From Euglena gracilis (taxonomy: Eukaryota > Euglenida > Euglenophyceae > Euglenales), in NCBI GenBank assembly GCA_039621445.1, contig CP154956.1, positions 63,938,257 to 64,002,256 on the forward strand: 64,000 bases of DNA, read 5' to 3'. Made by a program: the position numbers and the translations under genes. Below, in pieces: positions 31,430 to 42,877 of the stretch (position 1 is its first letter; every line of letters starts with the position of its first letter). The notes below the pieces were generated by a model that was given only the letters and a program-made list of their open reading frames with translations, made no database searches and was not told where the DNA came from.

Positions 31430-32790
31430 CCAGCTTGGGCACGCACGCCAGCCCTTCGCTGCGCCATATCCAACCCCCCCCCTGTGTTCCCTGTTGCCCA
31501 TTGCAAGGCACCCAGCCTCCCTGGGATGTAGACCCTTTGCCCCTCTGCTTTGTCGATTCCTTCTTCCCGCCCGCCCTCCCCCCATATGCCGCCTGCTTTT
31601 TCCTTCTCTTCCCCCCCCCAGGAGGCAGTAGCGCCTCACGCGCCCCTCCCCCCATTCTGCCTGAGCGCCGTTCAGTTCCCCTTCGCCTTCAGCACTGCTC
31701 TCCAGGTGCCCTCGTAGCCCTCTGCTCCCCTCCCCCATATTGTGCACTGACCGACACGAACCCATCCCCTGTGCTGACCATGCAATTGCTTCGGGCGAGT
31801 TTCGTGCAGACAGTCATTTGGTCACTGGCCAACCACCCCCTCTCAGGGGAGGGGTGAATGACTGGTTTTCACAGGAGTTTTGGCCAACCCCCCCCCCCCG
31901 GCGCAAAAACAAATAAAGGCACTAAATATTTTGGCCATTTTTGTTCATATTTATGGTCAATTTTCCCTTCGAACCAAAGTTGGCCGACCCCCCCCCCCCC
32001 AGTAGTGATTAACTACCTTTCCAGAAAAAGTAACTGACTGGCTTTCAGAAGGAGGACGTGTGTATCTCCTTTGTGTATTTATTTCGATTTTCAATTTTTG
32101 TCCCAAAAGTGTCCCTGGGAGCGAGTGGCGGGCGACCTCAAAATCAAAAGAAAGCCTTCTCTCTCCAACAGCCCCAAGCAACCGCTGGGTCCTCCCTCCT
32201 TTTCTCCCCTGGCAGCAGCCACCCTCCAATCATTGATACCACCACCACGCTACTACTACTACTCAGGCCAAGGGAACCTCTGCTTCTTTGTGCACCAGTT
32301 GTCTGAAGAAAGCATCGAGAAAATGGCAAATGTTGAAAAATGAAACGGTGTGCATATGTTTTCCTGGAGAACCCCGATGTTTCTCGATTTCCACTCAATT
32401 AATCCACCAAAAAGCATAAGCCCACGACCTATGAGCTGGTCACGCGAGAGGTCAATCTGGACGTTGAGCCATGAACGCGTGACCATCTATTTGTGTGTCA
32501 CTTATGATTTTGAAAGTGGTTGCCCACAGGGCAGGGACTCATCCCGGAGGTGGCCCCAAATTGCCTATTTTGTGGCACAAACCGCCATGGAAAACTTGGC
32601 TGGGATCACCCCCAAAAAGTGCGTCGGCCCTAGAGGTTGGGCGGGCACCCCGAGTACTGCCCCCCCCCAGCGCCATTGCACACTTGCTGCCCCTCCTCCT
32701 TGCATAGAAACCCCCCCCAAAAAAGTTGGCCTTCGCCCTTGACTTGCAACCTTGGCCCCCCCATCTGCCGGCCCTCCCCCCCCCAAGGTT
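31430..32790. other. No gene recognised; pyrimidine-rich then AT-rich
   Basis: CT-rich sequence from 31440 to 31780 and repeat-like stretches with C runs (31890-31900, 31987-31999). Open frames on both strands have no recognisable motif. Confidence 0.35.
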
Positions 32791-32794
32791 GGCT

Positions 32795-33175
32795 CCAGGC
32801 AATTGCTTAAGCACTGACCAACCCCCCCCCCCCCGGGGGGGGTGGGTGACTGGTTTTTTTTCAGAGTGACTGACTGGTTTTTGGCCCGGACCCCCTCCCC
32901 CCCCCCCCGGGGGGGTCGGCCAGGAGTGGGCAAAAGTGGCTTGAGTGACCCCGGCGCCGAAGGCGCCAGAAAATTTTTTTGGGCCTAAAATGGCCTAAAG
33001 TGACTGGAAAGTGGCCGTTTTTCTGAGTGGCCGACCCCCCCCCGGGGGGGGGTAGTGACTGGCTGGTTTTTTGAAAATGAGTGACTGACTGGTTTTTAAA
33101 AAAGTGGAGTGACCCCCCCTCCCCCCCGGGGGGGGTCGGTAAGCAATTGTATGGTTGGCTCCAAGAGGCCTAACA
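32795..33175. repeat. Repeat family R3 with terminal inverted ends
   Basis: Left end GGCTCCAGGCAATTGCTTAAG and right end GGTAAGCAATTGTATGGTTG are inverted relatives; the interior has several GTGACTGACTGGTTTTT units and three C-run/G-run palindromes (32821-32840, 32897-32917, 33035-33053). This copy gives the clearest element borders in the family. Confidence 0.6.
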
Positions 33176-33566
33176 TTGGGGGAGGGGCGCATTTGTGAGT
33201 GCAGGGATTCCCATCCATTTGAACCATTTCGATGAGGTACACAGTGCATAAGGGCCTAAAAAGCCCAGGGCAATGCAAAATTGATCACTATGTGCAACTT
33301 TGTGAACCCGGAACTTGCCGATCGGCCGGAGAGGGCGGGGGGATCAATTGCGCCACACTGTAAGAAATGGAGGTCTGAGGGAGAGGCAGCGTGAGGGGCC
33401 ACATCTTCTACAGCTCAAGTTATGGGATGTCGTCATTAGAGTTTTGATCCAGGAGGGTCGGCACTAATCAGGATTCCACAAATCGGTGCTGACGACCCTT
33501 CATACACATTTGTGATTATTGAAGCATTCACCACAGTTTTCTTTCCATTGCGTTTGTTAAGCCCAG

Positions 33567-33680
33567 CTTGAAAGGTGGATTGTGGTTGATTCAGAAGCTG
33601 CAAACAAGGCCACCGCCGAGATGAATAATAAGCTGGGTATCAGCAGCAAACCGCTGTACGTTGGTCCTGCTCAGAAGAAG
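33567..33680 (+). CDS. PABP-like RRM fragment (one exon)
   Basis: After TTAAGCCCAG the 38-codon phase-0 frame reads EAANKATAEMNNKL, then SKPLYVGPAQKK, ending AAG|GTCCGC. Poly(A)-binding protein RRMs end with EEA.KAV.EMN.....GKPLYVALAQRK, so both halves match and the spacing is right. PABP binds mRNA poly(A) tails. It is a single exon-sized piece with both splice sites, but it lies within the span of a different large gene and I found no other PABP exon nearby; it may be a gene fragment carried by a transposon, a nested gene or a pseudogene. The ALA to GPA change is unusual. Confidence 0.6.
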
Positions 33681-34841
33681 GTCCGCTGTGAATGGTCTGG
33701 TTTGAACGTCATTGTTCTTGTTGTTGTTCACATTTCTGCAGCAAATGATGTGCTGGTTTTTGTCCATTAGTGCCAAGCACCTCCATTGATGAATCCCAAG
33801 GTCTCCTGAAAAATCCCAACAAAGTCCTGACAAATCATCTGGTACGTTGCGCTCCCCCCACCGACCCTCTCAATTAAAAAACCTGACTCGGATAGCTCTC
33901 ATTTTCATTTTCACAGCAACCTGTTGATGACAAAAAAGCTTCAACAAAACAAGAAAATTAATGGGAGGAATAAATGTTCTTATTTGGGCAAATTTGTAGC
34001 TGGCCCTGCTCGCGGACCCCCCGGGGGGTCCACTAGAATTTCCATTACAAAATTTGGATTAGCTGCAGTCCAGCCCCCCCCCCTGGGGGTATTGCAAACC
34101 CTGAGGCAATGGCCTCCCCCCCCCCACAACCCACAGGGTTACGGAGATTCCCGTACAGCCCTGCCCATGGGGAACCCCCAAAAAATCGGCCATTTGAGGA
34201 CCAGCTGGACGCCCCCCCCCCCCCGGGGGGGGGGGGGCCCCCCGACTGGGAAAAATAATTCCTCTGGTGTTGTCCGCCAAGGCGGAAATGAGGTTTTTCA
34301 TGGGGTTTTTTTTGGCTGAATTTGTTCCCAAAAAAGCACCCAAAAATGGGTAAAAATGGACATTTTTGTCCAGTTTTGTGGGCCCAAAAAATTCCGGCGC
34401 TTCGCACCAGTCAGTGGAAAAAATTCCACTTCTTTTTTCCAGTGTCCAGCAAAATGGCTGGCCCCTGGGTCCTGAAGCAATTGCCTGGGGGGGGGGGGGT
34501 TGACGACCCCCCCACCCCCATTCTGGTGGGTCCGCCCAGCCTCTGTGAGTGGCATTTGCACTCGGAAGCTGTCGCTTGGGCACAAGCCCAGGCAACAATT
34601 TCTCAAGGAAAGAGCGACCTCAGGGATTGGGGGGGGGGTAAGTGTACCGCAGCTACTAGCTGCTGGTGATATGAATGGTGGCCATTGATCATTCAGGATG
34701 ACTTGCAATTATCATTCGTGATTCCCGGAAATCACCCAATTTGTGCGGCTCGTGATCATCATTATCATATCATTATGGCACGGCCCAATGGACTCCCCAC
34801 CCCGGTCTGCTTCCCCTGCCGCAGTCCCCCCCCTCTCGACC

Positions 34842-35085
34842 CAGCGATGGGCCGGCCCTGCGCCGCCCCCGCCGCTCCCCATCCCTGCCCCTGCCCCACC
34901 CCCGCCTCCGGCGGGCCCGGCCACCGCTGAGCCGTCCCCCATGGCCGGCGCCCCGGGGCCGGCGGTGCTGGCGGCGCACCAACTGCTCTCCGCGGACGGC
35001 CTCGGCGGTGGCTCCGAGGGCGGGGGCTTCACCCACGCCGTGGCCCAGCGTGGGGGGCCTCGCTTCCACGTGCTGGTGCTGCGGG
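34842..35085 (+). CDS. Exon-like, large propeller/solenoid gene
   Basis: After CGACCCAG a GC-rich frame runs through a Pro/Ala-rich part to AVLAAHQLLSADGLGGG, then FTHAVAQRGGPRFHVLVLR. The second part has the strand-turn-strand character of a propeller blade. The right boundary is unclear. Placed first in the chain of exons leading to 61111. Confidence 0.35.
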
Positions 35086-35204
35086 CAGGCTGGGCCGGGG
35101 CCGGGGCTGGGGGGCCGGATGGGAACGACGTGTTTTTTTTTTCGCTATGGGGTGGTCACGTGACGGGAGATGGGGAATGGGGAAGGTGGTGTCGGTTCAG
35201 TCGG

Positions 35205-35490
35205 GGCCATGCCATTGCTTCGGGTGTGTCCAACCCACCCCCAGGGGGTGACTGTATGATTTTTTTGGAGTCACTGACGGTTTTTTTGGCTCCAGACCCC
35301 ACCCCCCCCCCCCGGGGGGGGGGGTTTGCCAGAAACGCACAAAAATGGCCACCGGCGCCGAAGGCACCAGATTTGTGGTATTTTAACCAAAATCATATGA
35401 TTTTTGGCTGAGTGGCCAGAATGACCGACCCCCCCCCCCCTGGAAGGGGAGTGGGTGACGCGTTTTGGAAAGTGGAAAGTGATCCCCCTC
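35205..35490. repeat. Dispersed repeat family R3, copy 3
   Basis: CCATGCCATTGCTTCGGGTG, GGTGACTGTATGATTTTTTTGG and GAATGACCGACC plus C run, as in the other R3 copies. Contains a C/G palindromic run at 35290-35325. Confidence 0.6.
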
Positions 35491-36305
35491 CCCTGTGGTT
35501 TGGTCGGGGCGGGGCCCACCTCACGACCCCCAGGAGGAGGGGGTCTTGCCAGCTAACAACCCTCCTCAGCCTCCAGCCTCAGACCCCCCCCCCCAGCTCG
35601 ATCCCTTCAGGGGGTCAAGCCAGCTCTCCCGGTTGAAACAGGCCCCACCTGGGGTCGAATCGAACAGGGGGAGAAGATCAAGGCTGTTGCTTGGTGCGCC
35701 TTTTTTCCTAAAAAAAGGTGGTGTTGATGTAAAAACAAAAAAGTGACCACCCCCCTCAGTGGGCAGAACCGAGGGCCAGCCTGTTGCCGGGACTCACGTG
35801 ACGTGCTGCTGGTGCGGTTTGCCGGCAGCCCTGGCCGGACCATCTCTGACCCTGGAGCCTGGTTGCTGCGGTTGGTGTGGTTATCTGGATGAAACCACAA
35901 TAGCGCTTCCTAAAAACCTTTTTTTTACCTTCCTTGCGGTTCCTAATTGTCGGCACCAACCCTTCCATTGGCAAGATTGTGCTTTTTGTGTTTTTTCCCC
36001 TGGCGATGTTTTGAAGTTCTGATGGATTGGAAAAATTCCACATTTCGGACCTTTTCCCCAAAAATTTCATCAATATTTTGTCTTGCCAGCAAAATACATT
36101 TTATTTTATTTTTTAGAATCAGATCTTCCCAAAATTACAAAAAACATGTTTTCAGGGCTCTTTTGTTCGCTCTGGACCACGTAAACTTTTTTTTTTTTTT
36201 TTGCTTCTGAAGGCTTTGGGCCCACCTGTAACGCCGCAACCCAGATGGCACATCGTTGACCATCGAAACAAAAAAAAACCGTCAGGTCAGTGTGTTGTGT
36301 TGTAT

Positions 36306-36600
36306 GTTTCATAGGGCAGTGCCGGCCCGCCCCCGAGGCGTACCTGACTGGCCCGCAGCTGCGACCCTCCCTGTACTCTGGCCTCCCCCCCCCGCCGTCG
36401 ACGTCAGGCGAGCGCTGCCCGAATGCCTCTGGCCTGCCTGCCCCCCACCCTCCCCACTGTGGTGGCGCTGCCTGAGGAGGGCGGAGCTGTTGGCCGAGCG
36501 TCCTGGCCGGCCCCACTCCAAATGCCCGCGGAATGGGCCCACCGAGCCCCCACTGTGCTGACGACGGTGGCGCTGCCCGCGGGTGGCCGGCGATGGCCGC
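36306..36600 (+). CDS. GC-rich exon-like stretch, frame unsettled
   Basis: Three + frames and one - frame are open. One frame gives AYLTGPQLRPSLYSGL, another ALPEEGGAVGRASWPAPLQ. A CATAG acceptor precedes it. Likely one or two exons of the large gene, but I cannot choose the frame. Confidence 0.25.
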
Positions 36601-37082
36601 CATGGCGTTTGGGACGACACCGCCGTCAGGTTGGGGCCGCCCCGAAAGGCCCACGTGTGTTTGTGCAGGTACCATGTGGGGTGGGTTCCGTTTGTGGCTT
36701 GTTTCCCGTCTGGAGGTGGTTCTTTTTTTTTTTTTTTGCCTAGAGACTTCATGTTTGGCATCCCTGACGTAAATTGGCATCCCCTCCCGTCCGACTGTTG
36801 GAAACATGCTCTACGACTCTTCTGGGGGGGGGGGTGAAAATGAGCCCAAAAAGCCCAAACAAGGCAAGCGGGAGGGGGATGAAAGGGGTCCGACCACCAC
36901 CAGTGGAGAGCCGAAATTTCTCAAATGAAGAATGTTGGCCATGTTTTGGCATGCCAACCAGGGGGGGGGGAACCTTCTCTCGCATTCCCTTGGAGAAAAT
37001 GGGGGAAACCTCCATATATCGTTCGGTTCTGTCCTCCGTGGTTTGGTTTGGTGTTTTGCCCATCCTGCCCCCACTGTGGCAG

Positions 37083-37130
37083 CGGCTGCTGCTGTGCCTC
37101 ACCGACAGTGGAGCGCTGCACATCCTCCCT
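37083..37130 (+). CDS. Micro-exon RLLLCLTDSGALHILP
   Basis: A 48-base phase-0 exon between CACTGTGGCAG and CCT|GTCCAC reads RLLLCLTDSGALHILP. The pattern (hydrophobic strand, SDG-type turn, hydrophobic strand) is a typical half blade of a WD-like beta-propeller. Short but with both splice sites. Confidence 0.4.
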
Positions 37131-37384
37131 GTCCACCATTTCCTGTTCCCCCATCTGCCAACTGACCCTCCCACCTCCCTCGAGCCCCCCATGCTTGCTG
37201 AGGGCTATATAGCCAGGGCACCACCAGGGTACCTACCTGGTACACTGGTACCTACCCCCACCTGGCCTCTCCCCCCAGTGTACATCGACACCTGATTCCA
37301 TTTTTTGTTAGTATTCCATTGTTCGGCATTTTTGTTGCATTTTTCATTTTTGTCTTGTATTGTGCAATGAGAATGGTGCTTGTT

Positions 37385-37625
37385 CTTGTTGTCGCGCACA
37401 CCCACACCGCACCCCCACACCTGCAAACGGCGCATTACACACACCGACGACCACACCCGTGCACGCACACCACAACCTGCGCGCGCGCATACACACGATA
37501 CCATACACGCACACCACATGCCACACGCCATGCGCAACCGCACACTGCGTGGGGCGGGGCGCGATACAACACACGCATTACAGCAACACACACATGCAAA
37601 CACGGCATGCGGCAAAACGCACACA
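37385..37625. repeat. AC-rich degenerate simple repeat
   Basis: CACAC/ACGCAC-rich tract on the + strand, giving His/Thr/Arg frames that are artefacts. Confidence 0.85.
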
Positions 37626-38459
37626 GCCCATTTTAGAACGCTCGTACCAACAAGAATGCCTCTCATTTTGTTGATTTCCTCTCTGGACATTGCCCTGCCC
37701 CCGTGTGTGGTTGCCGACCCTGCGATGGCAGCGTTGGATTCCACATGAAGCAAGCCGTCACGGTGGAAGTGCTGAGACATGGGAGGCGAGAGGAATGGGG
37801 CCTTTCCATGGCTGGCCAAGCCCCTGTGTGCGTTCTCTTGCCACCACCCCACGGTCGAAGAAATGGTAACTGACCTCTGTCCATTGGCATTTCTGGAACA
37901 TGGCTATTTATTCCCCAAAACTTCCATCAAAGGATTTGAAAGTGCTTTGGGTGTGCAAAGTTGGTGGACCCTGTCTCCCTTGCCCACGACACCAAATGCC
38001 TTTCCTGGTGTTATGATCTCCGTTTGGCCCTCCTTGATGCCATTTCGACGCTCGTTGAATTCCCGAAACATGACCATGGATTGGGCCGGGCAGTTAGGGG
38101 GGGGGGGCATCCCTGATTGTGTTTCCCCCTTTTTTAACACCGAAAACTGTCGACAAGCACTGCGGCGGTTCTCATTTTGCCAATTGACAAGCACGTGCGG
38201 TGCTGAGACAAGGGGAAATAAAAAAAAATGTAATTGCTCAAAACGATCCGTCTTCACACCAAAAATGGGCATTTCCGTCCATTTTTTTGGGTCAACTGCT
38301 CAACTTAAAGGTATTTGGAGGTAAAAAAAAAATCAACATTTCACCAAACCAGTTCTGTGTTTGCTGGAGAAAATGCTTTCTGGGAACCCAATGGGGGGGT
38401 GCTGAGACAACCCTGGTGTTTAGACAAGGGGAGGAAGAGAGCTGAGTGTTTTGGAGTAT

Positions 38460-38710
38460 CCAGAGCAAACTTCTTTTTAGGTTCGCACCCCCCTGGGGGG
38501 AGTATGGCATGCCGGGCGCAAGGCATTTTCGACCCCCCTCTGGGAGTCGGGTTTTGGGGTGGGCCGTGCTATAGCACCTTCCCAGCCCGCACAGCCACCC
38601 CCCCCCAGTCGCCCATAGCCCCCCCCCCCAGCGTCGAAGTTGCCTGGTGCCAAAAAAATGGCCATTTTCAAGGGAGATTTGTTTGCGTTGGCAGGCACCA
38701 GGACCCGAAC
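38460..38710. repeat. Dispersed repeat family R2, copy 2
   Basis: Contains TTCGACCCCCCTCTGGGAGT, CGGGTTTTGGGGTGGG and a GGCAGGCACCAGGACC segment shared with 15945-16180 and 49770-50040. Confidence 0.55.
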
Positions 38711-39260
38711 CAAAAACGAAAACCACCAGGCGGTGTAACCTGATATTGACCTCCCAAGGGAATTAAGTAAGCTTGTATTTTGTCCAGGTGCGGGTCAGAA
38801 AACCACCCCTGTCTTCAGACCGGGGGCAGAGGGGGCGATCCCCCGAATCCCCGGAACCAAAAAAAAAAATATTTGGTGCAAAGCGCCGAAAAGGAAAAAG
38901 ATGGAACGTTTTTGGTGTTTTTTTTTTCCCAAAATTTTTTTCCATTGGAACCGGGCAAGGGGCATGGGGGCCCACATTCCAGACCACAAAATGCATTCAA
39001 ACCATTTCACAACACATTGGTTTCAAGCGGGCTATGACAGCCAAAAACCGCACAGGCCATGAAGGCAACAAAGGCCATGACGGCACAACCGGCCATGAAG
39101 GCATCTACAGCATCAAAAGTAGCTGGAACAAAGGCCAAGGTGGCCACCAGCACCAAGACCCCCCCACATGCTTGGCACCGGAAAACTTTATACCCTCCCC
39201 CCCGGGGTTGTTAAATTGACGCCTGGTCCGGAGTGCCCAATGGTGTGTGGAATTCGGTAG

Positions 39261-39366
39261 GACAGCCATGGCTGCGGCGCCAGCGTGCTGTGGCTGGTTC
39301 CGGGCCGCAGAGGGGTCCCTGTTCGCCCTCGTCGGCACCTCCGCCGGGCTGTGCCTCGTTGTCAAC
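39261..39366 (+). CDS. Propeller-type exon, LFALVGTSAGLCLVV
   Basis: Begins after GGTAG; the frame reads CCGWFRAAEGSLFALVGTSA, then GLCLVVN, with GTCACG as a possible donor at 39367. The sequence (aEGsLfAlVGTSAGLcLVv) resembles the GxxALGTSxGxVxVFD blades of Vps8/Vps41-type and other WD-like proteins. Exact ends uncertain by a few bases. Confidence 0.45.
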
Positions 39367-40050
39367 GTCACGACCTCTCCCCCGGCCATAGTTTGCCTCC
39401 GCTGCCCCACCCGTCGTCCCTCCCTCCCTCCCGATGTCCCCTTGGCTTTGAGTTTCAGCCGACTCCATCACCCTTCACCGCCCTCCTCAAACGAGACAAA
39501 GTTTCCCCGGGGCGGACGTGGGAATGTGGCACATGAATGTAGTCACCAACCAAGCTCCACCCTGGTCCAAAACCAACCCCGGGGTGACATTGGCAGGGCG
39601 GGGAGGGTGTGCAAACATTTCGCTGAGTGTGCTGGCGGTCCAGGGCGGGTGCGTGCAGCAAGCCTTTTCTCTGTGTGGAACAAACCTTGTGGGACAGGGA
39701 TAACGAACACAGCCCCACCCCCATCGATTGGGTGATGCGCGTGGGGAAGAGGGTTTCTGCGCCGGCTCCGATGTGGCGATGCTGCAAATCAGCAACGGCG
39801 CGTCCCCGTGGGAGTGGTGGGCAAAGGGCAAGCCCATGACAGTCAGAAAGCATCCTGGGAGGTGTGCCGATGGCAAACCCCGGCCCGGGGGGTCGGCCCT
39901 CTGCCGGCACAGACATGTCGAGCAAAGTCAGGAGCCGCTGAACATTGCAACGAGGAATTATGACGGCGCACGATCTCATCGACACTCATGCATGGGTTGC
40001 CTGTGCTCTGCGGGTGGAAATGGGGGCAGCGAAGCCCTGGGCCATCCCAG

Positions 40051-40183
40051 CCAACAGTCCTGCCGCCGGGGTGGTCTCAGTGGAGGTGGTGTGGGACGCC
40101 GTGGAGGAGCGGCAGTGGCTGTGGCTGAGCTCAGCAGATGGGGTGCGGCGGGTGGTGCTGTTGGAGCAGAAGGAATGCCAACG
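40051..40183 (+). CDS. Propeller-type exon, VVSVEVVWDAVEERQWLWLS
   Basis: Between GCCATCCCAG and CAACG|GTGGGC, phase 1 in and 2 out. Reads AAGVVSVEVVWDAVEERQWL, then WLSSADGVRRVVLLEQ. A V.SV.W..D...L.L.SADG.V.VV.L pattern is a propeller blade. Its outgoing phase equals the incoming phase of the exon at 42391. Confidence 0.45.
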
Positions 40184-40931
40184 GTGGGCGTACCAAGCCA
40201 TGCTGGGGCCACCTTATTTGTGTGGTCTGATGTGCCTGGTCGGCAAAATGATGCTTTGTGTGCCCTTTTTTTTAAAAAAAAGTTTCCCAAGTTTCTGCAT
40301 CTGATATCCAAACGTGGTCGCAAACATGTTTCGAAATCGAACTTGAGAAACGACACATGTCTCATTTTTCTGCATGTGGAAAAACTCGGGCTGTGAGCGT
40401 GCACTGTGTCTCTGTGCACGTCACATGTTCAATTTCTCTCTGGATGGATGAGTTCAGCAGTTTCTGCAACAGACCTGACACAGGTTGTTCCTAAAGCACC
40501 GGCATGCACCAGTTGTTCGGGCATCCGCTGCTGCACGACGAACAGGTGGCAGATGGTCTGTGGGGCTGGGCCACCTTTTTGCCTGCCCCTCTCCAAAAAC
40601 AAAGCAAACAAACAACTGCTCTGATCCGTTTCAGAAGAAGTCACCAACCTCCACCCCAGGCGTAGTATGGCCACCCATCCGTACCAAAAATCGGTTGGGG
40701 GGCTTGTCAACCAACCACCCCTCCCCCCCCCCCTGCTCTTGACCAGGTCGTCGTATACCAAGGGGCAGGGCGCTGCCTTTGGGCGTCAGGGCCAGCCAAC
40801 GGCCGGTCCAGGGTTCAAACTGGGTCAAACATTAAGAAACACATTCTTTGACTTTTGGGGGATGGCCGGTCGTCCAAGAGCACCAGAAAATACCTTTATC
40901 CCAAAGTTAACCCGTTTTTTTTTTTGCCAGA

Positions 40932-40932
<1 letters not shown>

Positions 40933-40980
<48 letters not shown>
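40933..40980. repeat. (GT)n microsatellite
   Basis: Uninterrupted GT tract of 24 units. Confidence 0.95.
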
Positions 40981-40983
<3 letters not shown>

Positions 40984-40999
40984 CTGCTCCCCCCTCCCT

Positions 41000-41497
41000 C
41001 CCCCGGCAGGGGTGGGTTGCAGTTTGACACTTGGGTACACCTTGTGCAAACAGTTTTTCGGCAAGCCCAGACAGCAGCTGCGGAATGCACGATACCCGCC
41101 GCCGCCAAGTACCAGCCCAGCTGTCGGAGGTTCGGCCCCCGCGCTACTCGCCCTCCTCCCTAACCCTCCTGCCTCTGCTGCCTGAACTGCCTCCAGCCTC
41201 CTCCTAAACTGCCCGCAGGGCACATCCCTACAAAGGCAGGGAAGGCTGAGTCCCTTGTGGGGGCCGACCGTTCGGTGGTTTTTATCTGCCTTTCTCCCTG
41301 CACATCTGCCACCTTTGGGAATCGCGCAGCCTGGGGTAGGCGGGAGGGCGAGTAGAGCGGGGGCCGAACCTCCCACAGCTGGGCCGGTACGCGACGGCGG
41401 CGGGTATCGTGAATTCCGCAGCCGCTGTCCGGGCTTGCCGAAAAACTGTTGCACAAGGTGTACCCAAGTGTCAAACTGCGACCCCCCCTGCCGGGGG
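41000..41497. mobile_element. Fold-back element with ~160-bp arms
   Basis: Left arm from CCCCCGGCAGGGGTGGG, TTGCAGTTTGACACTTGGGT and ACACCTTGTGCAA to about 41160; the right arm (about 41335-41497) is its reverse complement with a few changes. The centre is about 175 bases. No coding capacity; directly abuts the microsatellites on both sides. Target duplication not visible. Confidence 0.75.
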
Positions 41498-41515
41498 ACA
41501 CTCATGCCATATACG

Positions 41516-42215
41516 TATGTATGTATTATGTATGTATGTATGTATGTATGTATGTATGTATGTATGTATGTATGTATGTATGTATGTATGTATGCATGCA
41601 TGTATGTATGTATGTATGTATGTATGTATGTATGTATGCATGTGTGTATGTATGTATGTATGTATGTATGTATGTATGTATGTATGTATGTATGTATGCA
41701 TGCATGCATGCATGCATGTATGTATGTATGTATGTATGTATGTATGTATGTATGTATGTATGTATGTATGTATGTATGTATGCATGCATGTATGCATGTG
41801 TGTATGTATGTATGTATGTATGCATGTATGTATGTATGTATGTATGTATGTATGTATGTATGTATGTATGTATGTATGTATGTATGTATGTATGTATGTA
41901 TGTATGTATGTATGTATGCATGCATGTATGCATGTGTGTATGTATGTATGCATGCATGCATGCATGTATGTATGTATGTATGTATGTATGTATGTATGTA
42001 TGTATGTATGTATGTATGTATGTATGTATGTATGTATGTATGTATGTATGTATGTATGTATGTATGTATGTATGTATGTATGTATGTATGTATGTATGTG
42101 TGTTGTATGTATGTATGTATGTATGTATGTATGTATGTATGTATGTATGTATGTATGTATGTATGTATGTATGTATGTATGTATGCATGTATGTATGTAT
42201 GTATGTATGCATGTA
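41516..42215. repeat. (TATG)n microsatellite, ~700 bp
   Basis: Long TATG array with dispersed GCATGC variants, the opposite orientation to the CATA array at 13.2 kb. Met/Tyr/Val/Cys frames and the Ile/His/Thr/Tyr frames on the other strand are artefacts. Confidence 0.97.
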
Positions 42216-42390
42216 TGTTCTGCCATTTTTCAACCATTTTGCCTGTGAATTTTCCATTGGATGTGCTGGGACGAGAGTTTTTTTCCATTAAGGGCTGCCC
42301 TGACAGGGCGGGGCGGGGGAGTTTCGGCTTGAGGACTCGAGGGCGGTCCACGGGAGACATTCGAACCGTGCTGCCGACCCACGCCACCAG

Positions 42391-42497
42391 CGGCCCCGGG
42401 CCCATCACGGTGCGGTGTGGGTTACGCGGAGAGGCGGCGGAGGTGGTGGCTGGGCACGGCACGACGCTGCGGGCGTACGACTGCGCCCAGAGGGGGG
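42391..42497 (+). CDS. Propeller-type exon, AEVVAGHGTTLRAYD
   Basis: Between ACGCCACCAG and AGGGGGG|GTGAGC (a consensus-like donor), phase 2 in and 1 out. Reads GPGPITVRCGLRGEAAEVVA, then GHGTTLRAYDCAQRG. A VVAGHGTTLR.YD turn is a typical end of a propeller blade. Confidence 0.5.
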
Positions 42498-42877
42498 GTG
42501 AGCACGGGGCGGTTGTTCCTCGTTTGCATTTTCTGCATTTTCCTCCCACCTCCATTCTGGCACTCTCCCCGCCTGGCTACCCTCCCCGCCCCGGACATAG
42601 CCTGTGCCACAACACCCCTCCCCACATCCCACATGACCGTCACGCGTCTGGGGCCCTGTTCACCAGATGTGATTCCGCGCTCTTCTTTTTTCACTTTGGC
42701 ATTGCCACCATGCTCTGCCTTGCCCCTGGCTGGCGGGCACATGTCCGGGACAGTGTCGCGCCCCGGAAAGGGACTGGGATGGCGTTGGAGGGCGATCCGT
42801 CTCCCCCTCCCTCCCATCGTCCTCCCCTGGCCCCGGGGGGCGCAGCGTGACACAGTACCGGCTGCCGGCCAGCCCAG

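Larger units (their letters stand above)
40820..42300. repeat. R1 repeat split by nested insertions
   Basis: The left half of an R1 copy (40820-40932, with GGTCGTCCAAGAGCACCAGA and AACCCGTTTTTTTTTTGCCA) and its right half (42222-42300, with CCATTTTTCAACCATTTTGC and TTCCATTGGATGTGCTGGGA) are separated by 1.3 kb. The insert comprises a GT microsatellite (40933-40980), a fold-back element (41000-41497) and a TATG array (41516-42215). Confidence 0.55.

Noticed and set aside
40825-42850. 576- and 531-codon frames over the TATG array
   Set aside because: Same artefact. Only the short GC-rich exon at 42391-42497 inside them is retained.
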